NCBI RefSeq assembly: GCF_001522545.3
Contig: NC_031770.1
Coordinates: 29,685,864-29,749,863, forward strand
Length of the DNA stretch: 64,000 bases
DNA from: Parus major
Lineage: Eukaryota > Chordata > Aves > Passeriformes > Paridae
Direction of reading: 5' to 3'
This document shows, one piece after another, positions 61,701 to 63,143 of the stretch; the first letter of the stretch is position 1; each line of letters opens with the position of its first letter. The notes below the pieces were generated by a model. That model saw nothing but the letters and a program-made list of their open reading frames with translations, was not told the origin of the DNA and made no database searches. A program made the translations under genes and the position numbers.

Positions 61701-63074
61701 TGCACATAGGACCAAAATGTGAAGGATTCAAAAACAAAGGAGAATGAGCACTATTTTTCTAGGATATTTGCTCCTTTCACCCTATTCTGCAACAAGCATT
61801 AGGAAAATACATCTGTTATAATAATTAATAGTTATTTTACCAAATAACTAATATCTTGAACTAGGACTGAATGGTGTACAACCAATTGTCTAAATTCTGA
61901 CTAGCAGGTAGTCTATCTGCAAAAAGAAGCAGATAATACTGTATCCTATACTAAATAAAAATATTTTTCCCACTTAGGACCTCATAAGGTTTCATTATTT
62001 TCTATAAAACTAAAATTTTGGTACTTCAGTTACAGTTAAGTGATCATTGACAAATATGGAATTTCCAGGGGAAGACATATTTGGAAATTTTTGTATTATG
62101 AAATATGTAGCTGGTTTAATTGCTCTTAAAAATAATACCAGCAGTAGGACTGATGTATTAGACAATCATATGCATTTATGCTTATTTACTAAATACATAT
62201 TTCAAAATACTATGTTTTATGAAATATATAATAAAATAATGCTTCAACATTTAGCTTGATAAGTTTTTAGAAAAAAATCAAGAAAATAAGAAATAGAAAT
62301 TAGAAAAAATTACTTTTAAGTAAATATAAGGAAGGAAAAAATTATTTTGCTCTAGGATTTTCTATGTAAATACCTAAACTGTGCATAAAGAATGGTGAAA
62401 GGCATACTTACAACATCAGTTGTATAAAGTGGCTGACAAACTTTTTCAAGTGTGCCTAGGTATTTCACATTATCCTTTGATTCATTTGCTGCATCTGTGA
62501 TTTTGCCATCTAATTCTTGCCATGTCTAGTGGGAAAAGAGTACTGTGAAAAATTTCATATGCAGTGAACTGTTTCTTTGACTTGCACTCACTTGCCAGAA
62601 GTAAACTTTGGTAAATTTATTTTTAAGAGGTATTGTCAAAGCGGGCAGTAAAAATTAATTTATTGCATTTATTACACATATAATGTATTTTATGCTCATT
62701 TTTTTTTGTTTTCCTAAAATGTCTTTTTCTTTGTCTGAATACATTCAGCACACCAGCAACATCTCTAAATTTTCCTCTTTTAATTCTCCTTGGCAAATCT
62801 CTTTTATATGAAATAAAAAAACCAAAAACTTAAAAACAAAAAACCCAATAACCCTTATAGTAAACAAACAGCATAAAAAAAAATAAAAAATAATTACCTT
62901 TAGTATTTTAGAGTGTGCAACCTTCAGAACATTAATAACAGCTTTACAGTTTTGTCCTTTGACCTGTTCGATAATAAAGTTCAATTTAGCAGATGTGTAT
63001 TTCCAGTTCTCCAGTTCCATCAATGGACCTGAATCCTTAGCTTCTCTCCTTAACTGTTTGCTCTCAATCAGAAC
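1661..63074 (-). CDS. DNAH8: Axonemal dynein heavy chain 8 (partial gene, 48 internal exons)
   Basis: Outer dynein arm heavy chain, a minus-end-directed motor ATPase of the axoneme; in mammals DNAH8 works mainly in sperm flagella and its loss causes flagellar defects and infertility. Forty-eight exons join in phase into 2330 codons without a stop. Order in the product (window residues): stem DHC_N1 about 1-730, linker DHC_N2 about 790-1600, AAA1 with GPAGTGKT at 1681-1688 and FDEFNR Walker B, AAA2 with GPSGSGKT at 1963-1970, AAA3 with GEQGTAKT at 2291-2298. The P-loop spacing (282 and 328 residues) suits a dynein heavy chain. DNAH8 is preferred over its close paralogue DNAH5 because of DNAH8-like segments such as [34 protein letters not shown] and [16 protein letters not shown]. 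Both gene ends are outside the window. Coordinates here span exons and introns; exons are listed separately. Identity as a DNAH5/8-type dynein is very secure, DNAH8 itself about 0.9. Confidence 0.93.
2364..2506 (-). CDS. DNAH8: DNAH8 exon E47 (before AAA3)
   Basis: Two bases of a split Gly codon plus 47 codons, [20 protein letters not shown] to [13 protein letters not shown].....[17 protein letters not shown] is clearly DNAH5/8. Acceptor ATTTCAG behind a G/T-rich tract (gene sense), donor AAA|GTAAGT. Confidence 0.98.
2742..2805. repeat. AT-rich low-complexity tract
   Basis: Near-pure A/T run of TTA/ATT units in the E46-E47 intron (2507-3559). The rest of that intron is AT-rich with nothing recognised, apart from an A/C-rich tract at 2523-2583 next to the E47 acceptor. 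Confidence 0.7.
3560..3797 (-). CDS. DNAH8: DNAH8 exon E46 (AAA2-AAA3)
   Basis: 79 codons plus one base (G), [20 protein letters not shown] to [38 protein letters not shown] and [11 protein letters not shown] are family motifs. Acceptor TTTTCAG, donor G|GTAAGA. Confidence 0.98.
4800..5290 (-). repeat. Ancient L3/CR1-like LINE relic
   Basis: Diverged block inside the 3.2-kb E45-E46 intron. Phrases such as TTCACTGAATTTCATTTGCC, CAGCACTGATCCCAGCA and the ACAGGTTTGATCC stretch resemble an old L3/CR1-type LINE found across amniotes, in antisense to the + strand. No open frame survives. The rest of intron 3798-7039 shows nothing I can name. Confidence 0.45.
7040..7180 (-). CDS. DNAH8: DNAH8 exon E45 (AAA2 lid)
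   Basis: 47 codons, phase 0/0, [20 protein letters not shown] to [18 protein letters not shown] and [20 protein letters not shown] match DNAH8. Acceptor TTCTTCAG, donor CAG|GTAAAA. No ATG frame spans it, so it was found by reading the minus strand. Confidence 0.97.
7263..7504 (-). CDS. DNAH8: DNAH8 exon E44 (AAA2 Walker B region)
   Basis: Two bases of a split Gly codon plus 80 codons, [20 protein letters not shown] to WRPILQ. The Walker B is LVLDGPVD, without the catalytic Glu, as expected for a non-hydrolysing AAA2 site. [15 protein letters not shown] and [20 protein letters not shown] follow, the latter typical of DNAH8. Acceptor TTTCCAG, donor CAG|GTAAGA. The intron to E45 is 82 bp, the shortest seen here. 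Confidence 0.99.
7673..7950 (+). mobile_element. Solo LTR, copy A
   Basis: A 278-bp segment with perfect 6-bp inverted ends (TGTCAC at 7673, GTGACA ending at 7950). It has a TATA-like TATAAATACTG and a polyadenylation signal AATAAA about 20 bp later, the normal order for an LTR on the + strand. It aligns along its whole length with copy B at 8232-8510. No clear target duplication is visible. It lies in the E43-E44 intron, opposite to the gene. Confidence 0.65.
8035..8660 (-). mobile_element. Degraded LTR-type repeat interrupted by copy B
   Basis: Sequence on both sides of copy B (about 8035-8231 and 8511-8660) resembles one avian ERV-associated repeat read on the minus strand, for example the ATGCTTGTGGGTTGAGATAA and GGGCAAAACAAACAACTTGG stretches, then a C/T-rich part near 8570-8640. 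This is recognition from memory and boundaries are rough. Confidence 0.35.
8232..8510 (+). mobile_element. Solo LTR, copy B
   Basis: A 279-bp homologue of copy A in the same orientation: starts TGTCGC, ends GTGACA, and carries AAATAAAG. It is flanked by caaga(c) and caaag(ac), a likely decayed 5-bp target duplication, which suggests its own insertion event rather than one two-LTR provirus. Confidence 0.65.
9401..9647 (-). CDS. DNAH8: DNAH8 exon E43 (AAA2 Walker A)
   Basis: 82 codons plus one base (G). [14 protein letters not shown] leads to the AAA2 P-loop GPSGSGKT, then [20 protein letters not shown] and [23 protein letters not shown]2 binds a structural nucleotide in dyneins. Acceptor TTAATAG, donor G|GTATGT. 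Confidence 0.99.
9676..9716. repeat. (AAAAT)n simple repeat
   Basis: Short run of AAAAATA units just behind the E43 acceptor; in gene sense it is a T-rich run upstream of the splice site. Confidence 0.8.
10270..10800 (+). mobile_element. Probable solo LTR
   Basis: In the E42-E43 intron. Reads on the + strand with a promoter-like CCCATAATAAAGACC near 10515, AATAAA at 10727 and then GTCTTTGTCCGTCTCAAG, an ending typical of retroviral LTR U5 regions. No internal retroviral sequence is seen beside it. Both ends are estimates. Confidence 0.5.
11149..11310 (-). CDS. DNAH8: DNAH8 exon E42 (AAA1-AAA2)
   Basis: 54 codons, phase 0/0, [20 protein letters not shown] to [27 protein letters not shown] joins AAA1 to AAA2 in this family. 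Acceptor ATTTCAG, donor CAG|GTAAAA. Confidence 0.98.
11941..12075 (-). CDS. DNAH8: DNAH8 exon E41 (AAA1 lid)
   Basis: 45 codons, phase 0/0, [20 protein letters not shown] to [22 protein letters not shown] and [13 protein letters not shown] close AAA1; the GLRN Arg is the sensor-2 position. Acceptor TCTCTAG, donor CTG|GTAAGA. Confidence 0.98.
12852..12959 (-). CDS. DNAH8: DNAH8 exon E40 (AAA1 lid)
   Basis: 36 codons, phase 0/0, [20 protein letters not shown] then [16 protein letters not shown]. Matches the AAA1 small domain helix (VLA.KF..LYKLC.EQL). Acceptor ATTTCAG, donor CAG|GTAATG. Confidence 0.97.
13058..13144 (-). CDS. DNAH8: DNAH8 exon E39 (AAA1 sensor)
   Basis: 29 codons, phase 0/0, [20 protein letters not shown] then [24 protein letters not shown] is the AAA1 sensor-1/arginine region. 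Acceptor TTATTTAG, donor CAG|GTATAA. Confidence 0.98.
13575..13690. repeat. AT-rich repeat with short palindromes
   Basis: TTAACATTATTAAA occurs twice, with AGTATTAATACT palindromes between, in the E38-E39 intron. Low complexity, no gene. Confidence 0.5.
13988..14175 (-). CDS. DNAH8: DNAH8 exon E38 (AAA1 Walker B)
   Basis: Two bases of a split Gly codon plus 62 codons. [20 protein letters not shown] holds the Walker B acid pair (FDEFNR); then [11 protein letters not shown] and a Lys-rich turn ([11 protein letters not shown]), ending [12 protein letters not shown]. Catalytic residues look intact. Acceptor ATTTTAG, donor ATG|GTGAGT. Confidence 0.99.
14960..15475 (+). mobile_element. CR1 LINE fragment (3' region)
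   Basis: Diverged CR1 3' part on the + strand in the E37-E38 intron: TGTTCACCTCTACTCTGCTC and GAGATATAAGCTGGAGTACC (end of the reverse transcriptase ORF), then 3' UTR with AGAGGTGTTGCAGAACATCT and ATCCCTGGAGACCATCAAAACC. It ends about 40 bp from exon E37. No open frame remains. Confidence 0.7.
15515..15693 (-). CDS. DNAH8: DNAH8 exon E37 (AAA1 Walker A)
   Basis: One base completing Arg, 59 codons and one base (G). Reads [18 protein letters not shown], then the P-loop [13 protein letters not shown] and [23 protein letters not shown]1 is the main ATP-hydrolysing site of dynein and the P-loop is intact. Acceptor TTTGTAG, donor G|GTAAGA. A CR1 element ends about 40 bp past the donor. Confidence 0.99.
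15694..17346 (-). other. E36-E37 intron
   Basis: AT-rich intron with an A/C-rich run at 15885-15930 and T-runs near 16190. I recognise no repeat family, gene or RNA in it. Confidence 0.5.
17347..17519 (-). CDS. DNAH8: DNAH8 exon E36 (AAA1, before P-loop)
   Basis: 57 codons plus two bases (AG), [20 protein letters not shown] to [38 protein letters not shown] are invariant AAA1 entry motifs. Acceptor TTTTAAG, donor AG|GTTAGA (weak). Confidence 0.98.
18453..18677 (-). CDS. DNAH8: DNAH8 exon E35 (linker-AAA1 boundary)
   Basis: 75 codons, phase 0/0, [20 protein letters not shown] to [36 protein letters not shown] and RDI.DDL mark the segment just before AAA1. Acceptor CTTTTAG, donor TTG|GTAAAG. 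Confidence 0.98.
18678..20470 (-). other. E34-E35 intron
   Basis: Unremarkable AT-rich intron, ending in the A/T simple repeat at 20222-20264. No gene recognised. Confidence 0.5.
20222..20264. repeat. A-rich / (TA)n simple repeat
   Basis: Runs of A broken by single T, passing into (TA)n. Could be the tail of an old retroposon, but nothing upstream supports one. Confidence 0.75.
20471..20632 (-). CDS. DNAH8: DNAH8 exon E34 (linker end)
   Basis: 54 codons, phase 0/0, [20 protein letters not shown] to [22 protein letters not shown] precedes AAA1 in all dyneins. Acceptor TTTACAG, donor CAG|GTAAGA. Confidence 0.97.
20924..21028 (-). CDS. DNAH8: DNAH8 exon E33 (linker)
   Basis: 35 codons, phase 0/0, [20 protein letters not shown] then [25 protein letters not shown] and SREGE are linker motifs. 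Acceptor CTTACAG, donor CCA|GTAATT. Confidence 0.96.
21593..21695 (-). CDS. DNAH8: DNAH8 exon E32 (linker)
   Basis: One base completing Gly plus 34 codons, [20 protein letters not shown] then [32 protein letters not shown] is among the best conserved dynein segments. Acceptor TTTAAAG, donor CAG|GTATGA. Confidence 0.98.
21856..22019 (-). CDS. DNAH8: DNAH8 exon E31 (linker)
   Basis: 54 codons plus two bases (GG), [20 protein letters not shown] to VCQKSLT. EA.RF..IDKSW.KIM and LPHL.EQLE.CQKSL are linker motifs. Acceptor CATATAG, donor GG|GTATGA. Confidence 0.98.
22112..22265 (-). CDS. DNAH8: DNAH8 exon E30 (linker)
   Basis: One base completing Arg plus 51 codons, [20 protein letters not shown] to [31 protein letters not shown] is near-invariant in dyneins. 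Acceptor CTTTTAG, donor CAG|GTAAAC. The intron to E31 is only 92 bp. Confidence 0.98.
22628..22827 (-). CDS. DNAH8: DNAH8 exon E29 (linker)
   Basis: 66 codons plus two bases (AG), [20 protein letters not shown] to [30 protein letters not shown] is conserved linker sequence. Acceptor TTTGCAG, donor AG|GTACTT. Confidence 0.97.
23801..24041 (-). CDS. DNAH8: DNAH8 exon E28 (linker)
   Basis: One base completing Arg plus 80 codons, [20 protein letters not shown] to KNKEDIE. Contains [20 protein letters not shown], the hallmark DHC_N2 motif, and [11 protein letters not shown]. Acceptor ATGCAG, donor GAG|GTAGGG. Confidence 0.98.
24042..25007 (-). other. E27-E28 intron, part before the LTR
   Basis: AT-rich intron. 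The piece at 24302-24320 looks like a tiny exon but is not one (see rejected). No repeat named with confidence. Confidence 0.45.
25008..26315 (+). mobile_element. ERVL-type LTR (about 1.3 kb) with GC-rich core
   Basis: In the E27-E28 intron, + strand. It runs from TGATGGGAG (25008) to CCACAACA (26315). Marks: ACCATTAAAAGTG near the start, a strongly GC-rich core at about 25185-25310, GCTTGAGCAAGATTTTAACC, and an end with TTAATAAACTTTCTTTGTTG then ATCCATATCTCAC, which I associate with abundant avian ERVL LTRs. No gag or pol lies beside it, so it is probably a solo LTR. The target duplication is not clear and the 5' edge may be some bases off. Confidence 0.6.
26316..26622 (-). other. E27-E28 intron, part after the LTR
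   Basis: About 300 bp between the LTR end and the E27 donor; nothing recognised. Confidence 0.45.
26623..26760 (-). CDS. DNAH8: DNAH8 exon E27 (linker)
   Basis: One base completing Arg, 45 codons and two bases (AG): [20 protein letters not shown] then [32 protein letters not shown] is universal in this family. Acceptor TTCCCAG, donor AG|GTATGT. Joins directly to E28. Confidence 0.97.
27499..27538. repeat. (TTTA)n simple repeat
   Basis: Imperfect TTTA/TTTAT run on the donor side of E26 in the intron to E27. Confidence 0.8.
27648..27748 (-). CDS. DNAH8: DNAH8 exon E26 (linker)
   Basis: 33 codons plus two bases (AG), [20 protein letters not shown] then [34 protein letters not shown] is diagnostic. 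Acceptor CAATCAG, donor AG|GTAACT. Confidence 0.97.
28726..28788 (-). CDS. DNAH8: DNAH8 exon E25 (linker, 21-codon exon)
   Basis: 21 codons, phase 0/0, [20 protein letters not shown] plus Q. The EGPMV..IPPQEAS signature is one of the better discriminators of DNAH8 from other dyneins. Acceptor TTGAAAG, donor CAG|GTAAGA. Too short for an ORF scan. Confidence 0.95.
29378..29491 (-). CDS. DNAH8: DNAH8 exon E24 (linker)
   Basis: 38 codons, phase 0/0, [20 protein letters not shown] then [30 protein letters not shown] is a conserved linker helix. Acceptor ATTTCAG, donor ACG|GTAAAT. Confidence 0.95.
30465..30569 (-). CDS. DNAH8: DNAH8 exon E23 (linker)
   Basis: 35 codons, phase 0/0, [20 protein letters not shown] then [29 protein letters not shown] is a clear DNAH5/8 match. 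Acceptor CATCTAG preceded by a (GTTTTT)n-like run in gene sense; donor GCT|GTGAGT. Confidence 0.95.
31158..31412 (-). mobile_element. CR1 LINE fragment
   Basis: Antisense CR1 piece in the E22-E23 intron: CTCCAGTATGCCCATGTCTG, TGGGAAGCCCAGCACTGGAC, CTCAACCTGCTGGCAAAAC and CACTGGTGTCTAGGGTTACT are the usual antisense CR1 phrases, diverged. No coding capacity remains. Confidence 0.6.
31413..32663 (-). other. E22-E23 intron, remaining part
   Basis: AT-rich, with an 85-bp segment at 31819-31900 that resembles 27577-27660 (see findings). Otherwise nothing recognised. Confidence 0.45.
32664..32899 (-). CDS. DNAH8: DNAH8 exon E22 (linker)
   Basis: Two bases of a split Gly codon plus 78 codons, [20 protein letters not shown] to [37 protein letters not shown] and AMEALS are strong linker motifs. 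The linker is the lever whose swing over the AAA ring makes the power stroke. Acceptor AAACCAG, donor GAG|GTAAGA. Confidence 0.97.
32900..34749 (-). other. E21-E22 intron, part before CR1
   Basis: About 1.8 kb without recognised genes. A plus-strand frame of 91 codons at 34336-34611 matches no family I know. A small imperfect hairpin (TTGAAATAT and ATATATTTCAA) is at 34689-34715. Confidence 0.45.
34750..35845 (+). mobile_element. CR1 LINE, 3' 1.1 kb
   Basis: Good CR1 match on the + strand: ACAGCTGGATAAACACATC, CATAAATGACTTGGACATAG (RT region), TGGATTCTGCACCTGGAATG, GTTGAACATGAGTCAGCAGT, then 3' UTR with AAAAGGTTCTTCACCCAGAA, ACTGGAACAGGCTCCCCAGG and AATGATCCTTGTGGGTCCC, ending in TGTGACTCTGTGACTAT, a decayed CR1 terminal octamer repeat. 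Truncated at 5', RT frame broken by indels. Ends about 45 bp before E21. Confidence 0.9.
35893..36019 (-). CDS. DNAH8: DNAH8 exon E21 (linker start)
   Basis: 42 codons plus one base (G), [20 protein letters not shown] to [29 protein letters not shown] is the conserved start of DHC_N2. Acceptor GCACACAG, donor G|GTATGA. A CR1 3' end sits about 45 bp downstream in coordinates, on the donor side. Confidence 0.94.
36725..37335 (-). mobile_element. CR1 LINE fragment, endonuclease region
   Basis: Minus-strand CR1 ORF2 start with an open 120-codon stretch (36872-37234) that contains the APE endonuclease motif [14 protein letters not shown]; downstream 36725-36870 still reads [12 protein letters not shown], also endonuclease. 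Left and right of this the frame is lost. It lies in the E20-E21 intron, 0.9 kb from the 34.75-35.85 CR1 but from a different part of the element and the opposite strand, so it is a separate insertion. Confidence 0.85.
37608..37801 (-). CDS. DNAH8: DNAH8 exon E20 (pre-linker)
   Basis: Two bases of a split Lys codon plus 64 codons, [20 protein letters not shown] to KDTKFQ. RKLKNFY.GVAE and KYK.LWTED match the DNAH8 segment entering the linker (DHC_N2). Acceptor TTTTACAG, donor CAG|GTCAGT. Confidence 0.93.
38170..39085 (-). other. Possible decayed retroelement coding relic
   Basis: Two minus-strand open stretches, 75 codons (38853-39080) and 95 codons (38178-38465), in the E19-E20 intron. The second is rich in acidic and aromatic residues ([16 protein letters not shown]) and has a protein-like look; I suspect an ERV gag-like origin but cannot show it. 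Stops and a gap of about 390 bp separate them. Could be chance. Confidence 0.25.
39393..39588 (-). CDS. DNAH8: DNAH8 exon E19 (pre-linker)
   Basis: 65 codons plus one base (A), [20 protein letters not shown] then [18 protein letters not shown], ending in a low-complexity tail ([20 protein letters not shown]). The first half is very conserved; the Gln/Ser/Lys-rich tail is a variable loop, as in human DNAH8. Acceptor TTAAATAG, donor A|GTAAGT. Confidence 0.92.
39589..40690 (-). other. E18-E19 intron, first part
   Basis: AT-rich. The piece near 40080-40190 (GGATTAGCCAAGCATTTGAG) faintly resembles an ancient amniote SINE. No gene. Confidence 0.4.
40691..40800. repeat. Compound (ATG/ATA)n microsatellite
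   Basis: About 110 bp of trinucleotide-like units: TGATAA, then GATGAT, then TTATGA, ending in (AAT) repeated about nine times. Likely polymorphic in length. Confidence 0.95.
40905..41085. repeat. Possible ancient amniote SINE relic
   Basis: Phrases like TTCTGCAAACACCACTGAG, CACTGGGACTGTGAGCAC and GTGAGCAAGTGCTCTCCTTT recall MIR-like amniote SINEs. It lies about 45 bp from exon E18. Weak evidence. Confidence 0.3.
41132..41192 (-). CDS. DNAH8: DNAH8 exon E18 (stem-linker junction)
   Basis: Short exon: one base completing a codon plus 20 codons, [20 protein letters not shown]. Matches the SED.I.FIK.E..L.IPN segment that precedes PSLDD in DNAH8. Acceptor TTTATAG, donor CTG|GTAAGT. It is too short for ordinary ORF calling and was found from the phase gap between E17 and E19. 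Confidence 0.88.
42418..42524 (-). CDS. DNAH8: DNAH8 exon E17 (stem)
   Basis: 35 codons plus two bases (AT), [20 protein letters not shown] then [25 protein letters not shown] is a DNAH8 hallmark. Acceptor ATTACAG, donor AT|GTAAGT. Joining to E18 is in phase but gives a protein a few residues shorter here than I recall for human DNAH8. Confidence 0.9.
43466..43581 (-). CDS. DNAH8: DNAH8 exon E16 (charged variable insert in stem)
   Basis: Two bases of a split Gly codon plus 38 codons. The product is almost wholly charged: [20 protein letters not shown] then [17 protein letters not shown]. It looks like an unstructured insert between stem helices; human DNAH8 has a similarly placed acidic insert of different sequence. 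The EEEFKK end leads into the conserved E17. Acceptor TTTACAG, donor AAG|GTATTT. Confidence 0.85.
44622..44751 (-). CDS. DNAH8: DNAH8 exon E15 (stem, start of variable segment)
   Basis: 43 codons plus one base (G), [20 protein letters not shown] to SPKPSESQ. The first part is conserved stem helix (HIEDAV.DLI..FE); the last ten codons enter a Ser/Pro-rich variable segment continued in E16. Acceptor TTAACAG, donor G|GTAGTT. Confidence 0.9.
45490..45609 (-). CDS. DNAH8: DNAH8 exon E14 (stem)
   Basis: 40 codons, phase 0/0, [20 protein letters not shown] then [20 protein letters not shown]. Similar layout to the corresponding dynein stem exon (short acidic tail, EDLL). Acceptor TTTTTAG, donor GAG|GTGTGT. 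Confidence 0.9.
46391..47300 (-). mobile_element. CR1 LINE, 3' 0.9 kb
   Basis: Minus-strand CR1 in the E13-E14 intron. In antisense it reads AAGATCATCTGGTCCAACC at the 3' end, then TGTCAGGCTTTCCAGTCC, AACCCAGCATCCTGCTGAC and TTGTCCTTGTTGAACTTTG; in sense the RT end reads [18 protein letters not shown]. The frame is broken. The rest of intron 45610-47825 is AT-rich and unassigned. Confidence 0.9.
47826..47942 (-). CDS. DNAH8: DNAH8 exon E13 (stem)
   Basis: 39 codons, phase 0/0, [20 protein letters not shown] to [25 protein letters not shown] is typical DNAH8 stem. Acceptor ATGCTTAG, donor AGG|GTAATC. Confidence 0.93.
48695..48775 (-). CDS. DNAH8: DNAH8 exon E12 (stem)
   Basis: 27 codons, phase 0/0, [20 protein letters not shown] then LTPKMEK. 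Matches the VFVNLMTPKM..VE region. Donor AAG|GTTGGT is weak; a GTATTG four bases further would break the frame. The intron immediately behind the acceptor carries a 28-bp tandem duplication. Confidence 0.9.
48779..48833. repeat. 28-bp tandem duplication at the E12 acceptor
   Basis: TTGATTATTAGAAAGGG plus about 11 bp occurs twice in a row (48779-48806, 48807-48833), with one or two mismatches, directly behind the E12 splice acceptor. In gene sense each unit carries TTCTAATAATCAAC, a candidate branch point. Confidence 0.9.
49730..49917 (-). CDS. DNAH8: DNAH8 exon E11 (stem)
   Basis: Two bases completing a Pro codon plus 62 codons, [20 protein letters not shown] to [10 protein letters not shown]. 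Two AG acceptors lie eight bases apart; only the upstream one in gene sense (exon edge 49917) is in phase with E10, and it also restores the L-Q pair seen in relatives. FVRHP, LLVNFD and [16 protein letters not shown] are family motifs. Donor GAG|GTAAAC. Confidence 0.92.
50609..50744 (-). CDS. DNAH8: DNAH8 exon E10 (stem)
   Basis: 45 codons plus one base (C), [20 protein letters not shown] to MKEMSQLQY. Includes [14 protein letters not shown], conserved in outer-arm heavy chains. Acceptor TTAAATAG, donor C|GTAAGT. The phase fixes which acceptor E11 uses. Confidence 0.94.
51494..51613 (-). CDS. DNAH8: DNAH8 exon E9 (stem)
   Basis: 40 codons, phase 0/0, [20 protein letters not shown] then [39 protein letters not shown] is one of the best conserved DHC_N1 motifs. 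Acceptor TACTGTAG, donor CAT|GTAAGT. Confidence 0.96.
51614..53751 (-). other. E8-E9 intron
   Basis: 2.1 kb intron, slightly less AT-rich at 51830-52080. No repeat or gene recognised; short frames there show no family likeness. Confidence 0.45.
53752..53851 (-). CDS. DNAH8: DNAH8 exon E8 (stem)
   Basis: One base completing Arg plus 33 codons, [20 protein letters not shown] to VAELETTKK. Resembles the QRFQ..N.PCL ... YVAEL stem segment of DNAH8. Acceptor TTAATACAG, donor AAG|GTATTG. Confidence 0.92.
54306..54382 (-). CDS. DNAH8: DNAH8 exon E7 (stem)
   Basis: 25 codons plus two bases (AG) of a split Arg codon: [20 protein letters not shown] then LQLLQ. Acceptor TTCTTTAG, donor AG|GTATTG. Phase fits E8, which supplies the final G. 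Confidence 0.92.
54904..55101 (-). CDS. DNAH8: DNAH8 exon E6 (stem)
   Basis: 66 codons, phase 0/0, [20 protein letters not shown] to FMSEVERLE. The [14 protein letters not shown] and [16 protein letters not shown] segments are diagnostic of the DNAH5/DNAH8 stem. Acceptor ATTTCAG, donor GAG|GTAAGA. Confidence 0.95.
55438..55502. repeat. (AATAAAAG)n-like tandem repeat
   Basis: Imperfect AATAATAAAAGAATAAAAG units in the E5-E6 intron (55102-56088). Rest of the intron unassigned. Confidence 0.7.
56089..56235 (-). CDS. DNAH8: DNAH8 exon E5 (stem)
   Basis: 49 codons, phase 0/0, [20 protein letters not shown] to FCRRLEK. Contains the family motif [18 protein letters not shown]. Acceptor TTCTTAG, donor AAA|GTGAGT. 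Confidence 0.94.
56450..56905 (+). mobile_element. CR1 LINE fragment, RT C-terminal region
   Basis: Plus strand, E4-E5 intron. A 120-codon open stretch (56522-56884) reads the CR1 reverse transcriptase end: [37 protein letters not shown] and [10 protein letters not shown]. No CR1 3' UTR follows, so it is truncated at both ends. It is less decayed than the other copies. Confidence 0.9.
57518..57619 (-). CDS. DNAH8: DNAH8 exon E4 (stem)
   Basis: 34 codons, phase 0/0, [20 protein letters not shown] then [14 protein letters not shown]. Strong DNAH8-like sequence ([23 protein letters not shown]). Acceptor CCCTAG. The only donor that keeps frame and family length is AAT|GTTTGT, a weak splice site, so the 3' edge is less certain than for the neighbours. 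Confidence 0.85.
58104..58125. repeat. (GA)n simple repeat
   Basis: Eleven GA units in the E3-E4 intron. Confidence 0.9.
58340..58700 (+). mobile_element. LTR-like segment
   Basis: In the E3-E4 intron (57620-59886). Less AT-rich than its surroundings, with CTATAAACTATAAATGTG (TATA-like) near 58595, then ATTCATTAAAGATTCTC (AATAAA variant) about 70 bp later, as in a short LTR read on the + strand. Family unknown, edges estimated. The remaining intron shows nothing recognised. Confidence 0.4.
59887..59979 (-). CDS. DNAH8: DNAH8 exon E3 (stem)
   Basis: 31 codons, phase 0/0, [20 protein letters not shown] to SLLIK. The YYNTSER motif is typical of outer-arm heavy chain stems. Acceptor GACACAG, donor AAG|GTAAGT. 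Confidence 0.93.
59980..62411 (-). other. E2-E3 intron
   Basis: 2.4 kb AT-rich intron. A 92-codon minus-strand frame at 60290-60568 has no recognisable family. No repeat named. Confidence 0.45.
62412..62525 (-). CDS. DNAH8: DNAH8 exon E2 (stem)
   Basis: 38 codons, phase 0/0, [16 protein letters not shown] to QPLYTTDV. Matches the conserved stem segment that follows the AHSK..LK motif in DNAH5/DNAH8. Acceptor CCCACTAG; donor GTT|GTAAGT. The donor bases themselves would read V-S-M in frame, residues that related dyneins keep at this point (see findings). Confidence 0.92.
62898..63074 (-). CDS. DNAH8: DNAH8 exon E1 (stem, DHC_N1)
   Basis: 59 codons, phase 0 at both ends, beginning [17 protein letters not shown] and ending VAHSKILK. 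This is the conserved early DHC_N1 stretch of outer-arm heavy chains, part of the tail that docks the motor and binds intermediate chains. Acceptor TTGCAG follows a very long pyrimidine run (gene sense); donor is AAG|GTAATT. It is the most 5' exon recognised here. Confidence 0.93.
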
Positions 63075-63089
63075 CTGCAACACCATTGG

Positions 63090-63143
63090 GGAAAAAAAAA
63101 AAGAAAAAAAAAAAAGAAAAAAAAAAGAAAAGAAAAAAAAAAG
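63090..63143. repeat. A-rich tract, pyrimidine run of the E1 acceptor
   Basis: About 54 bp of A with scattered G; in gene sense an unusually long T/C run that ends about 15 bp before exon E1 and serves as its polypyrimidine tract. Confidence 0.9.

Noticed and set aside
1661..63074. DNAH5 instead of DNAH8
   Set aside because: DNAH5 shares most motifs, but several segments ([30 protein letters not shown]) are closer to DNAH8 as I remember them. A tree would settle it.
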